Of a stretch of DNA of 64,000 nt, positions 26,085 through 34,341 are shown piece after piece. The position numbers and the translations under genes are program-made. The stretch's first letter is position 1, and each line of letters begins with the position of its first letter. The DNA is taken from the NCBI RefSeq assembly GCF_010119205.1, contig NZ_WRXM01000002.1:798982-862981 (forward strand), read 5' to 3'. The notes beneath the pieces are model-generated. The model worked only from the letters and a program-made list of their open reading frames with translations. It had not been told where the DNA came from and made no database searches. The stretch is from Haloarcula limicola (lineage in GTDB: Archaea > Halobacteriota > Halobacteria > Halobacteriales > Haloarculaceae).

Positions 26085-26696
26085 CTACTCCTTCGCTCTC
26101 TCCTCTAACTCCCGGATGACTTCCTCGGTCTCGCCGCCGTCGCTTCGCACCGCCTCCGCGTAGCGGCGGTACTCCCGCGGTGAGACCTGCACCGTCTTGG
26201 ACTCGCCCTTGTGGGTGAGTTCCAGTCGGACCATCCCCTGCGGGTTGTTCCGGGTGCGGAAACTCGCCATCGCGGTGAAGACGAACCAGAAGGACAGCGA
26301 CGCGCCGACGAAGTACGCCATCGCCGTCTCGAAGGCCAGCGTCTCCGCGCCGGTCGTCCAGCGGCCGGGATAGGCGTACTGAAAGATGCCGATGCCGACC
26401 AGACAGCAGAGGGTGCCGACGCCGACGCCGATCTGCTCGCGGCGACTCGACGGGAGGACGGCGACGACGGCGAGGAACATCGCCGGGATCCCCAGGCCCC
26501 CGAGCGTCCCGGCGAGTTTCTCGGCGGTCCGGATGTCGGTGGCTCCGACCCAGTCCGACAGCGGCGTCGTCACCAGCAAGACGCCGACGACGACGGCGGT
26601 CGCTCCGAGGAGTCCGAGGGCGACCCCGGCGAAGACGCGGCGCGGGTCCCGCCCCTCGAAGCGGGGAGTGCCGTAGGCGTCGCCGAGGTTCTCCAT
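26085..26696 (-). CDS. Conserved haloarchaeal four-helix membrane protein
   Basis: 203 residues: four hydrophobic segments (about 20-42, 60-82, 88-108, 122-145) and a cytoplasmic C-terminal domain (VRLELTHKGESKTVQVSPREYRRYAEAV...) ending in a charged helix. I think this is a haloarchaeal DUF (DUF7139 from memory). ATG 26696 (MENLGDAYGTPRFEG) is preferred to the start 27 bases upstream. Function unknown. Its TAG stop is followed by CGAGGGGAC, as in the repeat-linked genes. Confidence 0.75.
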   Translation of the reverse strand: MENLGDAYGTPRFEGRDPRRVFAGVALGLLGATAVVVGVLLVTTPLSDWVGATDIRTAEKLAGTLGGLGIPAMFLAVVAVLPSSRREQIGVGVGTLCCLVGIGIFQYAYPGRWTTGAETLAFETAMAYFVGASLSFWFVFTAMASFRTRNNPQGMVRLELTHKGESKTVQVSPREYRRYAEAVRSDGGETEEVIRELEERAKE

Positions 26697-26732
26697 GGCA
26701 CGGGATTGGTCCCCGACCCACAAAACGATGCG

Positions 26733-27620
26733 TCAGACGCGCGTCGGACTGGAGACGGCCCGTAGGGCGTCGTTACCGGCTCGACACAGCGTTCCGAGGT
26801 GGTCCGCGTCGACCGTTTCGAGCGTCGCCTCGGGAAGGGCCGCGGCCAGTCGTTCGCCGGTCGAGGGGGCGACGTTCGTGTCACGCTGCCCTTGAAAGAC
26901 GGTCACCGGAACGGTCACGTCTTCGAGAGCGAACGGCCACGGTCGGTCGAGCAGCCCCAGCTCTCGCACGACGCCGTCGGGACCGTCGGTCATCGCTTCC
27001 AGTACGTCGGCCCGGACGAGGCGGGCGACCTCGTCGGCCGACAGCGCGTCCGTCGCGGGATCGCCGTCGGCGACGAGCGAGCGGGCGAACGACGGGTCGC
27101 GGCGGGCGAGCGCCCACCGCTGGCCTCGAAGGAGGAGCGAGACCGCCGGCGGGGCGTATCGGGCTAGCATGCCGAGAAGCCGCTGTGTCCGACCGGTGTC
27201 CCCAATCCCCGGCGGCCCGCTCCCGCCGAGCAGCGCGACGCGCTCGACGCGCTCCAGTCGGTGACAGGCCAGCGCGAACGGCGCGCCGCCGGAGAAGCCG
27301 ACGACCGCCGCCCGGTCGGCGTCGAGGTGGTCCAACAGCGCCGCGACGTCGGCCGGCCACCCCTCGATACCGACGCTCGCGTCGTCCGAGCGGCCGATTC
27401 CCGGTCGGTCGGGAGCGACGAGACAGATGCCCCGCTCGGCGGCGGGCTCGTCGAGCAGTCGGCCCAGCAGTCGCGATCCGGGCGTGCCGTGTGCGAACAG
27501 GACCGGCGGGCCGCTGGGGTCGCCGTAGGTCGCGTAAGCGACCCGTCGACCGTCGAGAGCGAGAGTGGAAGGGGAAGGGGAAGGGGCGTCGGCCGGCGTC
27601 CAGTCGCTGGCGGGGAGCAT
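26733..27620 (-). CDS. Alpha/beta-fold hydrolase
   Basis: 295 residues with the hydrolase triad visible: oxyanion motif HGTPGSR, nucleophile Ser in GFSGGAP (about residue 107), acid Asp in FQGQRDTNVAP and His in DADHLG. Similar to haloarchaeal esterase/haloperoxidase-like proteins; substrate unknown. ATG 27620 gives MLPASDWTPADAP and a normal length; the 649-residue open frame that contains it runs antisense across the PCNA gene. Lies 23 bases downstream of pcn on the same strand. Confidence 0.85.
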   Translation of the reverse strand: MLPASDWTPADAPSPSPSTLALDGRRVAYATYGDPSGPPVLFAHGTPGSRLLGRLLDEPAAERGICLVAPDRPGIGRSDDASVGIEGWPADVAALLDHLDADRAAVVGFSGGAPFALACHRLERVERVALLGGSGPPGIGDTGRTQRLLGMLARYAPPAVSLLLRGQRWALARRDPSFARSLVADGDPATDALSADEVARLVRADVLEAMTDGPDGVVRELGLLDRPWPFALEDVTVPVTVFQGQRDTNVAPSTGERLAAALPEATLETVDADHLGTLCRAGNDALRAVSSPTRV

Positions 27621-27643
27621 CGGAACCTCTCGAACGCGGGAAG

Positions 27644-28387
27644 TTACTCGCTCTGGATGCGCGGCGCGAGCATGTAGGTGACGCGGCCCTCGCCCTCGGC
27701 GAAGTTGAAGTGCATCTTGACAGGGAACTCCTCGCCCAGTTCCATCTCGACTTCCGCGTCTTTCGGGATGGCCTTGTTCATGTTCTTCAGGTAGTCGAGC
27801 GAGAACAGGGAGTGGGCGTCGCCGGCGGTGAGGTCGACGAGGTCGTCCCGGGTGAGTTCGAGGTGGACGTCGTCGGTGTCGCCCTCGGCGTCGACGTAGA
27901 ACAGCTCGTCGGTGGCGTCGACGCCCAGCGCGATGTGGTCCGAGACCATGTCCGCGGCGGTGACCGCGCGGTCGATGTCGCGGCCCTCGACGACGATGTG
28001 AGCCGGCAGGTCGAGGTCGGGCAGGTCCGGTTCCTGCCGGATGGAGTCGGGGTCGATGAGCGCGAGCGTGTACTCGAGCCCGTCGATGGCGATGTGGAGC
28101 TTGCGCGTCTCCTCGTCCAGGTCGAGGTGAACCAGCTGGCCGGAGTCGGCCATGCCGGCGATGTCTTCCAGCCGAGAGAGATTGACACCGATGAGTCCGC
28201 CGTCCGTCTCGTAGGATTCGAACGCCGCCGCGTCCAGCCGGAGGTCGACCATGCCGACATTGGCCGGGTCGACCGCCCGGATCTCCAGCCCGTCGTCTTC
28301 GAGGTGGATCTTGCACTCGTCCACCAGCACGCTCACAGAGTCGAGAGCCGCCTGGAGCGTGTCCGCGCTCACAATGGCGTTGAACAT
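27644..28387 (-). CDS. pcn: DNA polymerase sliding clamp PCNA
   Basis: 247-residue homotrimeric clamp that encircles DNA and tethers polymerase, FEN1, ligase and helicase partners. Family hallmarks: [20 protein letters not shown] at the N terminus, [12 protein letters not shown], the interdomain connector [20 protein letters not shown] and the C-terminal MLAPRIQSE. Highly acidic, as known for haloarchaeal PCNA. ATG 28387 lies 26 bases after a TATA box; the in-frame GTG/ATG 24 bases upstream would not. Hel308 at 44 kb ends in a likely PCNA-binding motif. Confidence 0.97.
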   Translation of the reverse strand: MFNAIVSADTLQAALDSVSVLVDECKIHLEDDGLEIRAVDPANVGMVDLRLDAAAFESYETDGGLIGVNLSRLEDIAGMADSGQLVHLDLDEETRKLHIAIDGLEYTLALIDPDSIRQEPDLPDLDLPAHIVVEGRDIDRAVTAADMVSDHIALGVDATDELFYVDAEGDTDDVHLELTRDDLVDLTAGDAHSLFSLDYLKNMNKAIPKDAEVEMELGEEFPVKMHFNFAEGEGRVTYMLAPRIQSE

Positions 28388-28412
28388 CTTGAACCGGGCT
28401 ACGCCCCCCATG

Positions 28413-28420
28413 CATTAAAA
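28413..28420 (-). promoter_or_regulatory. TATA box of the PCNA gene
   Basis: Minus strand TTTTAATG, 26-33 bases before ATG 28387, predicting a leaderless transcript and supporting that start. Confidence 0.65.
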
Positions 28421-28573
28421 AGCCCCTCATTGAATCCGCGTGCGCGTGCGACCCCCAATCGGGCGATGGCGGGCAGTCTCGGTTGATGCGACTACCGGCG
28501 GAAAACTCGCTACGGGGGCCTTGCAAGTGCAGTTCCCGGACTTTTCCGAGCGGAGGCGTAAGCTGTCGCCAGC

Positions 28574-29173
28574 ATGACGACAACGGACGACTCCTCGCGG
28601 TCTTACTCGCGTCGTGACGTGTTGGCTGCAACCGGAACCGTCGTCGGCGGGACGCTGGTCGCGTCCGGGCAGGCGGCGGCACAGTCGACGAGGAAGGCCG
28701 TCATCACCGACGGGTCGGCGACCGAGAACGACATGACCGGCTTCTTCGTCCACGTCGGTCAGACCACCGACCCGGCGGACGCCCAGGTCGCCGATAGCTG
28801 CGAGTTCGCCGACTGGCCGGCCGACGAGACGCGGACGTACGACGTGAAGCTCATCGACCGGGGGCGGCCCGACTACGAACAGTACTCGCGGTCGCTGTAC
28901 GTCGACAACTCGACGGAGGTCCCGCCCGGCAGCCTCTTCGTCATCAACTCGCAGGAGCAGTGTACGGAGGGGTACGTCGGCATTCGCCTCGAAAAGCTCG
29001 GCTCCGACCAACTCGAAGCCGCCGTCAGCGGCGGCGCCCGTACCACAACGCCCTCGGGCGGCGGAGGCGGCGGGGGCGGCGACGATGGCGGGAGCGGCGC
29101 GGCCGGGCCGGGTTTCGGCGTCGTCGCTACCGTCGCCGCCGCGCTCGGCTACGGCGCGCTCCGCGGCGAGTAG
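28574..29173 (+). CDS. Tat-exported surface protein with PGF-CTERM-like anchor
   Basis: 199 residues. A twin-arginine signal (SRRDVLAATG, residues about 12-21) with cleavage after AAAQA. The mature domain (about 40-150) has four conserved-looking Cys/aromatic positions and is of unknown fold. Then a Thr/Gly-rich linker with a run of eight Gly and a C-terminal GPGFGVVATVAAALGYGALR, which resembles the PGF-CTERM signal processed by archaeosortase A and replaced by a lipid anchor. The terminal basic residues are weak (LRGE rather than RRR). Expected on the cell surface. Divergent from pcn. Confidence 0.75.
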   Translation: MTTTDDSSRSYSRRDVLAATGTVVGGTLVASGQAAAQSTRKAVITDGSATENDMTGFFVHVGQTTDPADAQVADSCEFADWPADETRTYDVKLIDRGRPDYEQYSRSLYVDNSTEVPPGSLFVINSQEQCTEGYVGIRLEKLGSDQLEAAVSGGARTTTPSGGGGGGGGDDGGSGAAGPGFGVVATVAAALGYGALRGE

Positions 29174-29222
29174 AACCCGGAGAACGACACCCATAACCGC
29201 CTCGGCGGGCTATGCGTGGCAA

Positions 29223-30017
29223 ATGAGCCGGAAAGACGAGTACTACAACAAGGCCAAACAGCAGGGCTATCGCGCCCGCTCGGCCTACAAGCTCCAGCAG
29301 CTCGACGAGACGGCCGGACTGTTAGGCGAAGGCCGCACCGTCGTAGACCTGGGAGCCGCGCCGGGCGGCTGGCTACAGGTCGCCGCCGAGCGCGTCGGCG
29401 AACGCGGGACCGTCGTCGGCGTCGACCGCCAGCGGATCGACCCGCTCTCGGACCCCGAACCCGCCGTCGAGTACGTCCGCGGCGACATGACCGACGAGAG
29501 CACGAAGGACCAGATCCGTGACGTGGTCGGCGGCGCGGACGGCGGACGCGGCGGCCCCGTCGACGTGGTCGTCTCCGACATGGCCCCGAACATGACCGGC
29601 GAGTACGACTTAGACCACGCTCGCTCGGTCCACCTCGTGCGGCAGGCCTTCGAGGTAGCGACGGACCTCCTCGACTCGGGCGGGGACTTCGCCGCGAAGG
29701 TGTTCGACGGCCAGGACTTAGACGACCTGATAGCCGACATCGAACCGGAGTTCGAGTACGTCCGCGAGGTCCGCCCGGACGCCTCCCGGGACTCCTCCTC
29801 GGAGCTGTATCTGGTGGCGAAACACCGCCTGACAGCGCCCGTCCGCGAGGGCGACGTGGTCGAGGTGACGATCGAGGACATCGGCGAGGAGGGCGACGGC
29901 ATCGCCAAGGTCGAGGGGTTCACCGTCTTCGTCAGCGGCGTCGAGGAAGGCGAGACGCTCGACGTGCGCGTCGGCGACGTGAAGCCGCGCTACGCGTTCG
30001 CACAGCCGGCGGAGTAG
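29223..30017 (+). CDS. rlmE: 23S rRNA (uridine-2'-O-) methyltransferase RlmE with TRAM domain
   Basis: 264 residues. FtsJ/RrmJ domain: basic N terminus MSRKDEYYNKAKQQGYRARS, SAM site VVDLGAAPGGWLQV, catalytic K-D-K-E set including SDMAPNMTG and FAAKVFDGQD, KHRL. From about 205 a TRAM RNA-binding domain (GDVVEVTIEDIGEEGDGIAKVEGFTVFVSG), the usual archaeal fusion. It methylates U2552-equivalent in 23S rRNA. ATG 29223 gives the family N terminus. Confidence 0.94.
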   Translation: MSRKDEYYNKAKQQGYRARSAYKLQQLDETAGLLGEGRTVVDLGAAPGGWLQVAAERVGERGTVVGVDRQRIDPLSDPEPAVEYVRGDMTDESTKDQIRDVVGGADGGRGGPVDVVVSDMAPNMTGEYDLDHARSVHLVRQAFEVATDLLDSGGDFAAKVFDGQDLDDLIADIEPEFEYVREVRPDASRDSSSELYLVAKHRLTAPVREGDVVEVTIEDIGEEGDGIAKVEGFTVFVSGVEEGETLDVRVGDVKPRYAFAQPAE

Positions 30018-30036
30018 GGACGTGCGATTTTCCGCC

Positions 30037-30999
30037 CTACTCTTTCAGCGTCCGGTTCAGGAAGTCTAACGTCTTCGACCAGGCGTCTCTGGTCGCTTCC
30101 GGCCGGAAGCTCTCGCCGCTCGGGTTGGCGAAGGCGTGCCCCGCCCCCTCGTAGACGTAGATCTCCCGCTCGACGCCGAGGTCGCCCAGCGTCCGGTTGA
30201 ACTCCCGCACCGTCTCGACGGGGACGACTTGGTCCTCCGCGCCGAAGATGCCGAGCACCGGGCCGTCGATACTCCGGAGCGTCGACTCGTTCGTCGTCAG
30301 CGTCCCGTAGTAGACGACCGTCGCGTTCAGGTCGGCGTCGCTCAGGCTCAACTGGAGGCTCTGGCCGCCGCCGAAACACCAGCCGAGGCTGGCGACGCGG
30401 TCGGTCGTGTACGGCAGGGAGCGCAGACCGGCGGTCGCGTTGCTCATCTTCGCCACCGCCTCGTCGGGGTCGCTCCGCACCTCGCCCGACAACTGGGCGG
30501 CCTCCGAGGAGTTCGTCGCCACGCGGCCGTCGTAGAGGTCGACGGCGAAGACGACGTAGCCGTGGCCCGCGAGGATGTCGGCCATGTGCCTGATGTTCTC
30601 GTTGAGTCCCCACCACTCGTGGATCATGACGACGGCGGGGTAGGTCCCGTTGTCGGCCGGCCGAGCGAGATAGCCCGAGGTGCCGTTTATCGTCGTGTTC
30701 TTGGCGGTGATCGCCGAGAGGTTCTCGGCGCTGAAGATGTCGGCGTTCGACCCGTTCGTGACCGCGCGGCAGGTCCCGTTCTTCTCGATTGCACCCGGTT
30801 GACACCCCATGTGCGGCGTCTGGGTGTACGATGCGGTCGGCGCGTCCGTGGAACTCGGCGTCGCGGTGGCCGCTGTCGCGGTAGCCGGCGTCGCGGTGGC
30901 GTTCGTCTGCGCGGCCGCCTCGCTCCCTTGGAGCGCGCCGGTGCAGCCGCTCAGGAGTAGCAGTACGGCCAGCGCCGACGCGAGAGCTGTGGTTCGCAT
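30037..30999 (-). CDS. Dienelactone hydrolase family lipoprotein
   Basis: 320 residues. Signal with lipobox LLLLSGC, an Ala/Thr-rich linker likely O-glycosylated, then a DLH-type alpha/beta hydrolase: VVMIHEWWGLNENIR, nucleophile Cys in GWCFGGG, Asp in GAEDQVVP and His in EGAGHAF. DLH enzymes cleave dienelactone or related esters; here the enzyme is exported and membrane-anchored, so the substrate is probably extracellular. Several N-glycosylation sequons. Convergent with rlmE. Confidence 0.88.
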   Translation of the reverse strand: MRTTALASALAVLLLLSGCTGALQGSEAAAQTNATATPATATAATATPSSTDAPTASYTQTPHMGCQPGAIEKNGTCRAVTNGSNADIFSAENLSAITAKNTTINGTSGYLARPADNGTYPAVVMIHEWWGLNENIRHMADILAGHGYVVFAVDLYDGRVATNSSEAAQLSGEVRSDPDEAVAKMSNATAGLRSLPYTTDRVASLGWCFGGGQSLQLSLSDADLNATVVYYGTLTTNESTLRSIDGPVLGIFGAEDQVVPVETVREFNRTLGDLGVEREIYVYEGAGHAFANPSGESFRPEATRDAWSKTLDFLNRTLKE

Positions 31000-31065
31000 A
31001 TCCTGTTGGATAGGCTATACGAATCAAAGCCGTTGTGACGAGTTGCCCCGCAGATACTGGTCAGG

Positions 31066-31782
31066 TCAGTCGGCCCGTGCGGGCTCGCTACCGACGCCGT
31101 TCCCGCGAGCGAACCCGACGACGGCGTAGACGAACGGCGTGTCGACCAGCGCGATGGTGAGTTTCAGGAGGTACTGACCGACGACGAGCGAGAGCGCTCC
31201 GGCCGGCCCCATCCCCTGAAAGAGGACGAAGCCGACGCCGACGAAGATGACCGTATCGACGAGCTGGCTCGTCGCCGTCGACCCGACGTTGCGGAGCCAG
31301 AGGGCGTCGCCGTCGGTCGCGTCTCGCAGCGCGTGAAAGAGGAAGACGTCGAGGTTCTGGCTGACGACGTAGGCCGCGAGGCTGGCGACGACGATGCCGG
31401 TGCTGGCCGCCAGCACGTTCCGGAACGCCGTCGGGTCCACGGGCTGGGCCGGTGCGGGCAGGCCGGGCGCGAGGATCGTGCTCCAGACCAGTGCCAACAG
31501 GACGAAGTTCATCGCGAAGCCGACGTTGACGACGACGGTCGCGGCCCGCCGGCCGTACAGTTCGGCGTAGCAGTCCGACGCGAAGAACGTCAGCGCGTAG
31601 GCCAGCGCCGCGCCGGGGAGCACGAGCGTGTCGCCGGCGACGGGCAGCGAGAAGGGCAGGCCGAAGGCGAGCAGTTTCGACGCGGTGACCTGCGAGACGA
31701 CCAGCGCCGTCACGAACAGCGCGACGAGGGCGATCCGGACCGGTTGGCCCTCATCGCGCGTCGTCCGGCCATCACTGCTCAT
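31066..31782 (-). CDS. Queuosine/archaeosine precursor transporter (YhhQ/VUT family)
   Basis: 238 residues, six or seven helices. The DUF165/YhhQ pattern is visible: VVSQVTASKLLAFG in helix 1, YALTFFASDCYAELYGRRAA, NLDVFLFHALRDATDG and LWLRNVGSTATSQLVDTVIFVGVGF. The family imports 7-deazaguanine precursors such as preQ0, used in archaea for archaeosine in tRNA. Its start lies inside the end of a ribbon-helix-helix gene (11-base overlap), so the two are co-expressed. Confidence 0.9.
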   Translation of the reverse strand: MSSDGRTTRDEGQPVRIALVALFVTALVVSQVTASKLLAFGLPFSLPVAGDTLVLPGAALAYALTFFASDCYAELYGRRAATVVVNVGFAMNFVLLALVWSTILAPGLPAPAQPVDPTAFRNVLAASTGIVVASLAAYVVSQNLDVFLFHALRDATDGDALWLRNVGSTATSQLVDTVIFVGVGFVLFQGMGPAGALSLVVGQYLLKLTIALVDTPFVYAVVGFARGNGVGSEPARAD

Positions 31783-31948
31783 CGTCCAGCCGTCCCTGTC
31801 GCTCGTCGATATCGTCCAGCAGGTCGAGGGTCTTGCGGATGGAGGCGCGGATCGCCTCGCTCCGGTTGACGAACTTCCCGTCCTCGCCGACGTGTTCGTC
31901 CAGGTCCCCCAGTAGCTCGGCGGGCACTTCGACGCTTATCTTGGGCAT
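31772..31948 (-). CDS. Ribbon-helix-helix (CopG-like) protein, 58 aa
   Basis: MPKISVEVPAELLGDLDEHV and onward. An N-terminal strand (KISVEVP) followed by two helices with the turn FVNRSEAIRASIRKTL is the ribbon-helix-helix DNA-binding fold. The gene overlaps the start of the precursor transporter by 11 bases. It could regulate its own operon. Too short for many annotations but strongly patterned; TATA-like sequence is weak. Confidence 0.8.
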   Translation of the reverse strand: MPKISVEVPAELLGDLDEHVGEDGKFVNRSEAIRASIRKTLDLLDDIDERQGRLDDEQ

Positions 31949-31995
31949 ATCTGGAGAATACCGACAGGCCCGCTTAAATCAGTCGGCTCGCCGCC

Positions 31996-34221
31996 TCAGT
32001 CCGCGGGGTCGCTCCGGCCCTTCGGCGTCCGCCGGCCGCCGAGCGTGTACACCCAGAGGATGCCCAGTCCGACGAGGTACGCGAGCGACACCGGGATGCC
32101 GACCAGCAGCATCGTGAAGATGCCGCTGGGCGAGAGGATGGCCGAGAGCGCGACGATGGCGATGATCACCTCGCGCCAGCGCTCGTACATCAGCTCGAAG
32201 GGGACGATGCCGCCCCGGTGGAACAGGAACATCGTCACGGGGATCTCCACGAGCAGGCCGATACCGATGGTGAGGAAGAACACCAGCCATCCGAACTTGC
32301 TGATGCGGTAGGCGATGACCATGTTGGCCTGCAACTGGTCGTAGGCGATCGCCGAGATGGTCATCGGCGCGACGTAGAGGAAGCCGAGCAGGCTCCCGCC
32401 GATAAGCGCCGCAAACACCGTCCCGCCCCAGAGGAGCAGGACGTTGCGGTCGCCGACGACGAAGCCGCGCTCGCGCAGCGCCGGCCACGCGAAGTACAGC
32501 AACAGCGGGACGACGGAGACGAATCCGAGGATGGTCGAGAACTTCACGATGAAGACGAGGTGTTCGACCGGATGGAGCGTGACGATGTCGAACCCCTCGG
32601 CCATTCCCGGCGGCAGGCGGCTGACGAAGGTCCGCTGTAGCCGCTCGATGCCGCCCGAGTAGAGGAAGAAGAACGCGCCGGCGAGGACGGCGCCGAACAC
32701 GCCCATGATCCAGAACGCCTTGGAGGCGATCGAGTCGAAGATGAAGCGCAGGTCGTAGTAGTATCCGCCCACGTCGTCCTCGGTCGTCTCCTCCTCGGAG
32801 AAGGCGCTCATCATGCCGGCGGTGGTCGACGCGAGGACGTTCTCGCCCTCACTGCCGCCCTGACCGCTCTCGGCCGTCGCGGCTTCGGCGTCGGCGGCCT
32901 GAGAGTCCTCCTGATCTGACTCGTCGGCCTCGTTGGCCATGTCCCAGCGGTCGAGGATGAGTTGGGCCTTCTCCTGGTCGCCCTCCGAGAGCGCGGTGTC
33001 GGCGTGGGCCAGCGCCTGTTCCTCGCTCATCTCCTCGAAGACCTCCGGCGGCGCGACTTCGACGGCCGCTCCGTCGATCTCGTCGATGTCGATGGCCGTC
33101 GGGTCGCCGTGTCGTCGGCCCGAGGGGGCGGCGCTCTGGCCCAGCGCCTGCAGGACGTAGTAGTAGAGGACGCCGACGGCGACGAGGAGGCCGAGCGCCG
33201 CGCCGAGGACGATGGCCGTCGTCTCCGTCGTGAGGCCGAACAGCGCGGGACGCGAGAGGGCGCCGGGGAGCCGCGAGGAGTACTGCGCGAGGAAGGCGAC
33301 GGTCGCCCGCACGTACTCGAAGGCCGACGTGGTCAAGACGAGGTACACCGCGCCGCCGACGGCGACGACGACGCCCAGCAGGACGTTCCAGTGACTCGCG
33401 GCGACCCGGCGCGTGCTGATGAGGTCCGAGGAGCGTTTGACCGTGACCGCGAGCTTCGAGAGCGCGAGGCTCAGCGCGTAGAGCCCGCACAGCGGCGCGG
33501 CCCACATGATCTGGGTGAAGGGGTCCGGCGGCGAGAACAGCGCCCCGAAGGCGAAGATGATGACCACGGCGTAGCGCCACTTGTCACGGAACGTCTCGTA
33601 GGGGACGATCCCGGTGTAGGAGAGGACGGTCATCAGCAGCGGCAACTGCGCGGCCAGCCCGAACGACGCCGCCAGCAGGAAGACGAACTGCGCCCACTTG
33701 ACGATGGAGTACTGGGGCTTGAACCCGGCGGCGATCGCGTTGCCCGCCAGGAAGTTGAACATCATCGGGAAGAACAGTTCGTAGGCGTAGGCGACGCCGA
33801 CGGTGAACAGCCCCAGACTGGTGAGGACGAACAGCGCCCCCTTCCAGACCGGGACGTGCTCGGCGGGCCACCAGCCCCGCTGGCGCAGTCCGTCCCGACC
33901 GAAGTAGACGAGCAGCGGCAGGGCCAGGAGGATGCCGACGACGGCCCCGATCTTCACCTGCAGGAGGATGACGTCGAAGGGCGTGACCGCGACGATGTTC
34001 GCGGCCTCCTGCGTCGTGAGGTCCATCTTCGAGTAGAGGAGGTCCTGCTTGAGGCGGTCCCAGACCCCGTACTGCAGGCCCATGATGGTCCCCATCATTC
34101 CGATCACGAAGACGATGAACACCTTCTGGAGGTGCGTCTGTGCGGTGCCGAGCATCGCCCCCAGTGTCGCCCGACCGCTCTGGACAGTCTGGACGGTGTC
34201 CTCGTCTATCGCACTCGCCAT
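31996..34221 (-). CDS. tatC2: TatC translocase, duplicated form (TatCt)
   Basis: 741 residues, two TatC domains fused: domain 1 (residues about 20-280, with HLQKVFIVFVIG, WWPAEHVPVWKGALF, FSPPDPFTQIMWA) and domain 2 (about 490-735, with LRFIFDSIASKAFWIMG, LSPSGIFTMLLVGIPV), joined by two extra helices and an acidic loop. Such fused TatC with about 14 helices is known from haloarchaea as TatCt and works in Tat export, the main secretion route there. ATG 34221 (MASAIDEDTVQTVQ) is the sensible start. Divergent from the second tatC. Confidence 0.92.
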   Translation of the reverse strand: MASAIDEDTVQTVQSGRATLGAMLGTAQTHLQKVFIVFVIGMMGTIMGLQYGVWDRLKQDLLYSKMDLTTQEAANIVAVTPFDVILLQVKIGAVVGILLALPLLVYFGRDGLRQRGWWPAEHVPVWKGALFVLTSLGLFTVGVAYAYELFFPMMFNFLAGNAIAAGFKPQYSIVKWAQFVFLLAASFGLAAQLPLLMTVLSYTGIVPYETFRDKWRYAVVIIFAFGALFSPPDPFTQIMWAAPLCGLYALSLALSKLAVTVKRSSDLISTRRVAASHWNVLLGVVVAVGGAVYLVLTTSAFEYVRATVAFLAQYSSRLPGALSRPALFGLTTETTAIVLGAALGLLVAVGVLYYYVLQALGQSAAPSGRRHGDPTAIDIDEIDGAAVEVAPPEVFEEMSEEQALAHADTALSEGDQEKAQLILDRWDMANEADESDQEDSQAADAEAATAESGQGGSEGENVLASTTAGMMSAFSEEETTEDDVGGYYYDLRFIFDSIASKAFWIMGVFGAVLAGAFFFLYSGGIERLQRTFVSRLPPGMAEGFDIVTLHPVEHLVFIVKFSTILGFVSVVPLLLYFAWPALRERGFVVGDRNVLLLWGGTVFAALIGGSLLGFLYVAPMTISAIAYDQLQANMVIAYRISKFGWLVFFLTIGIGLLVEIPVTMFLFHRGGIVPFELMYERWREVIIAIVALSAILSPSGIFTMLLVGIPVSLAYLVGLGILWVYTLGGRRTPKGRSDPAD

Positions 34222-34341
34222 GTCCCCTGAGAGTAACCGAGTCGTCGTTATCAATTTGTCCATCACGCGAGCGTCCGAATCCCCTGAGCGCGGCCGCTCG
34301 AAAAGAAAGTTTACAACTACCACCCCCAAATGCAGTGTCAG

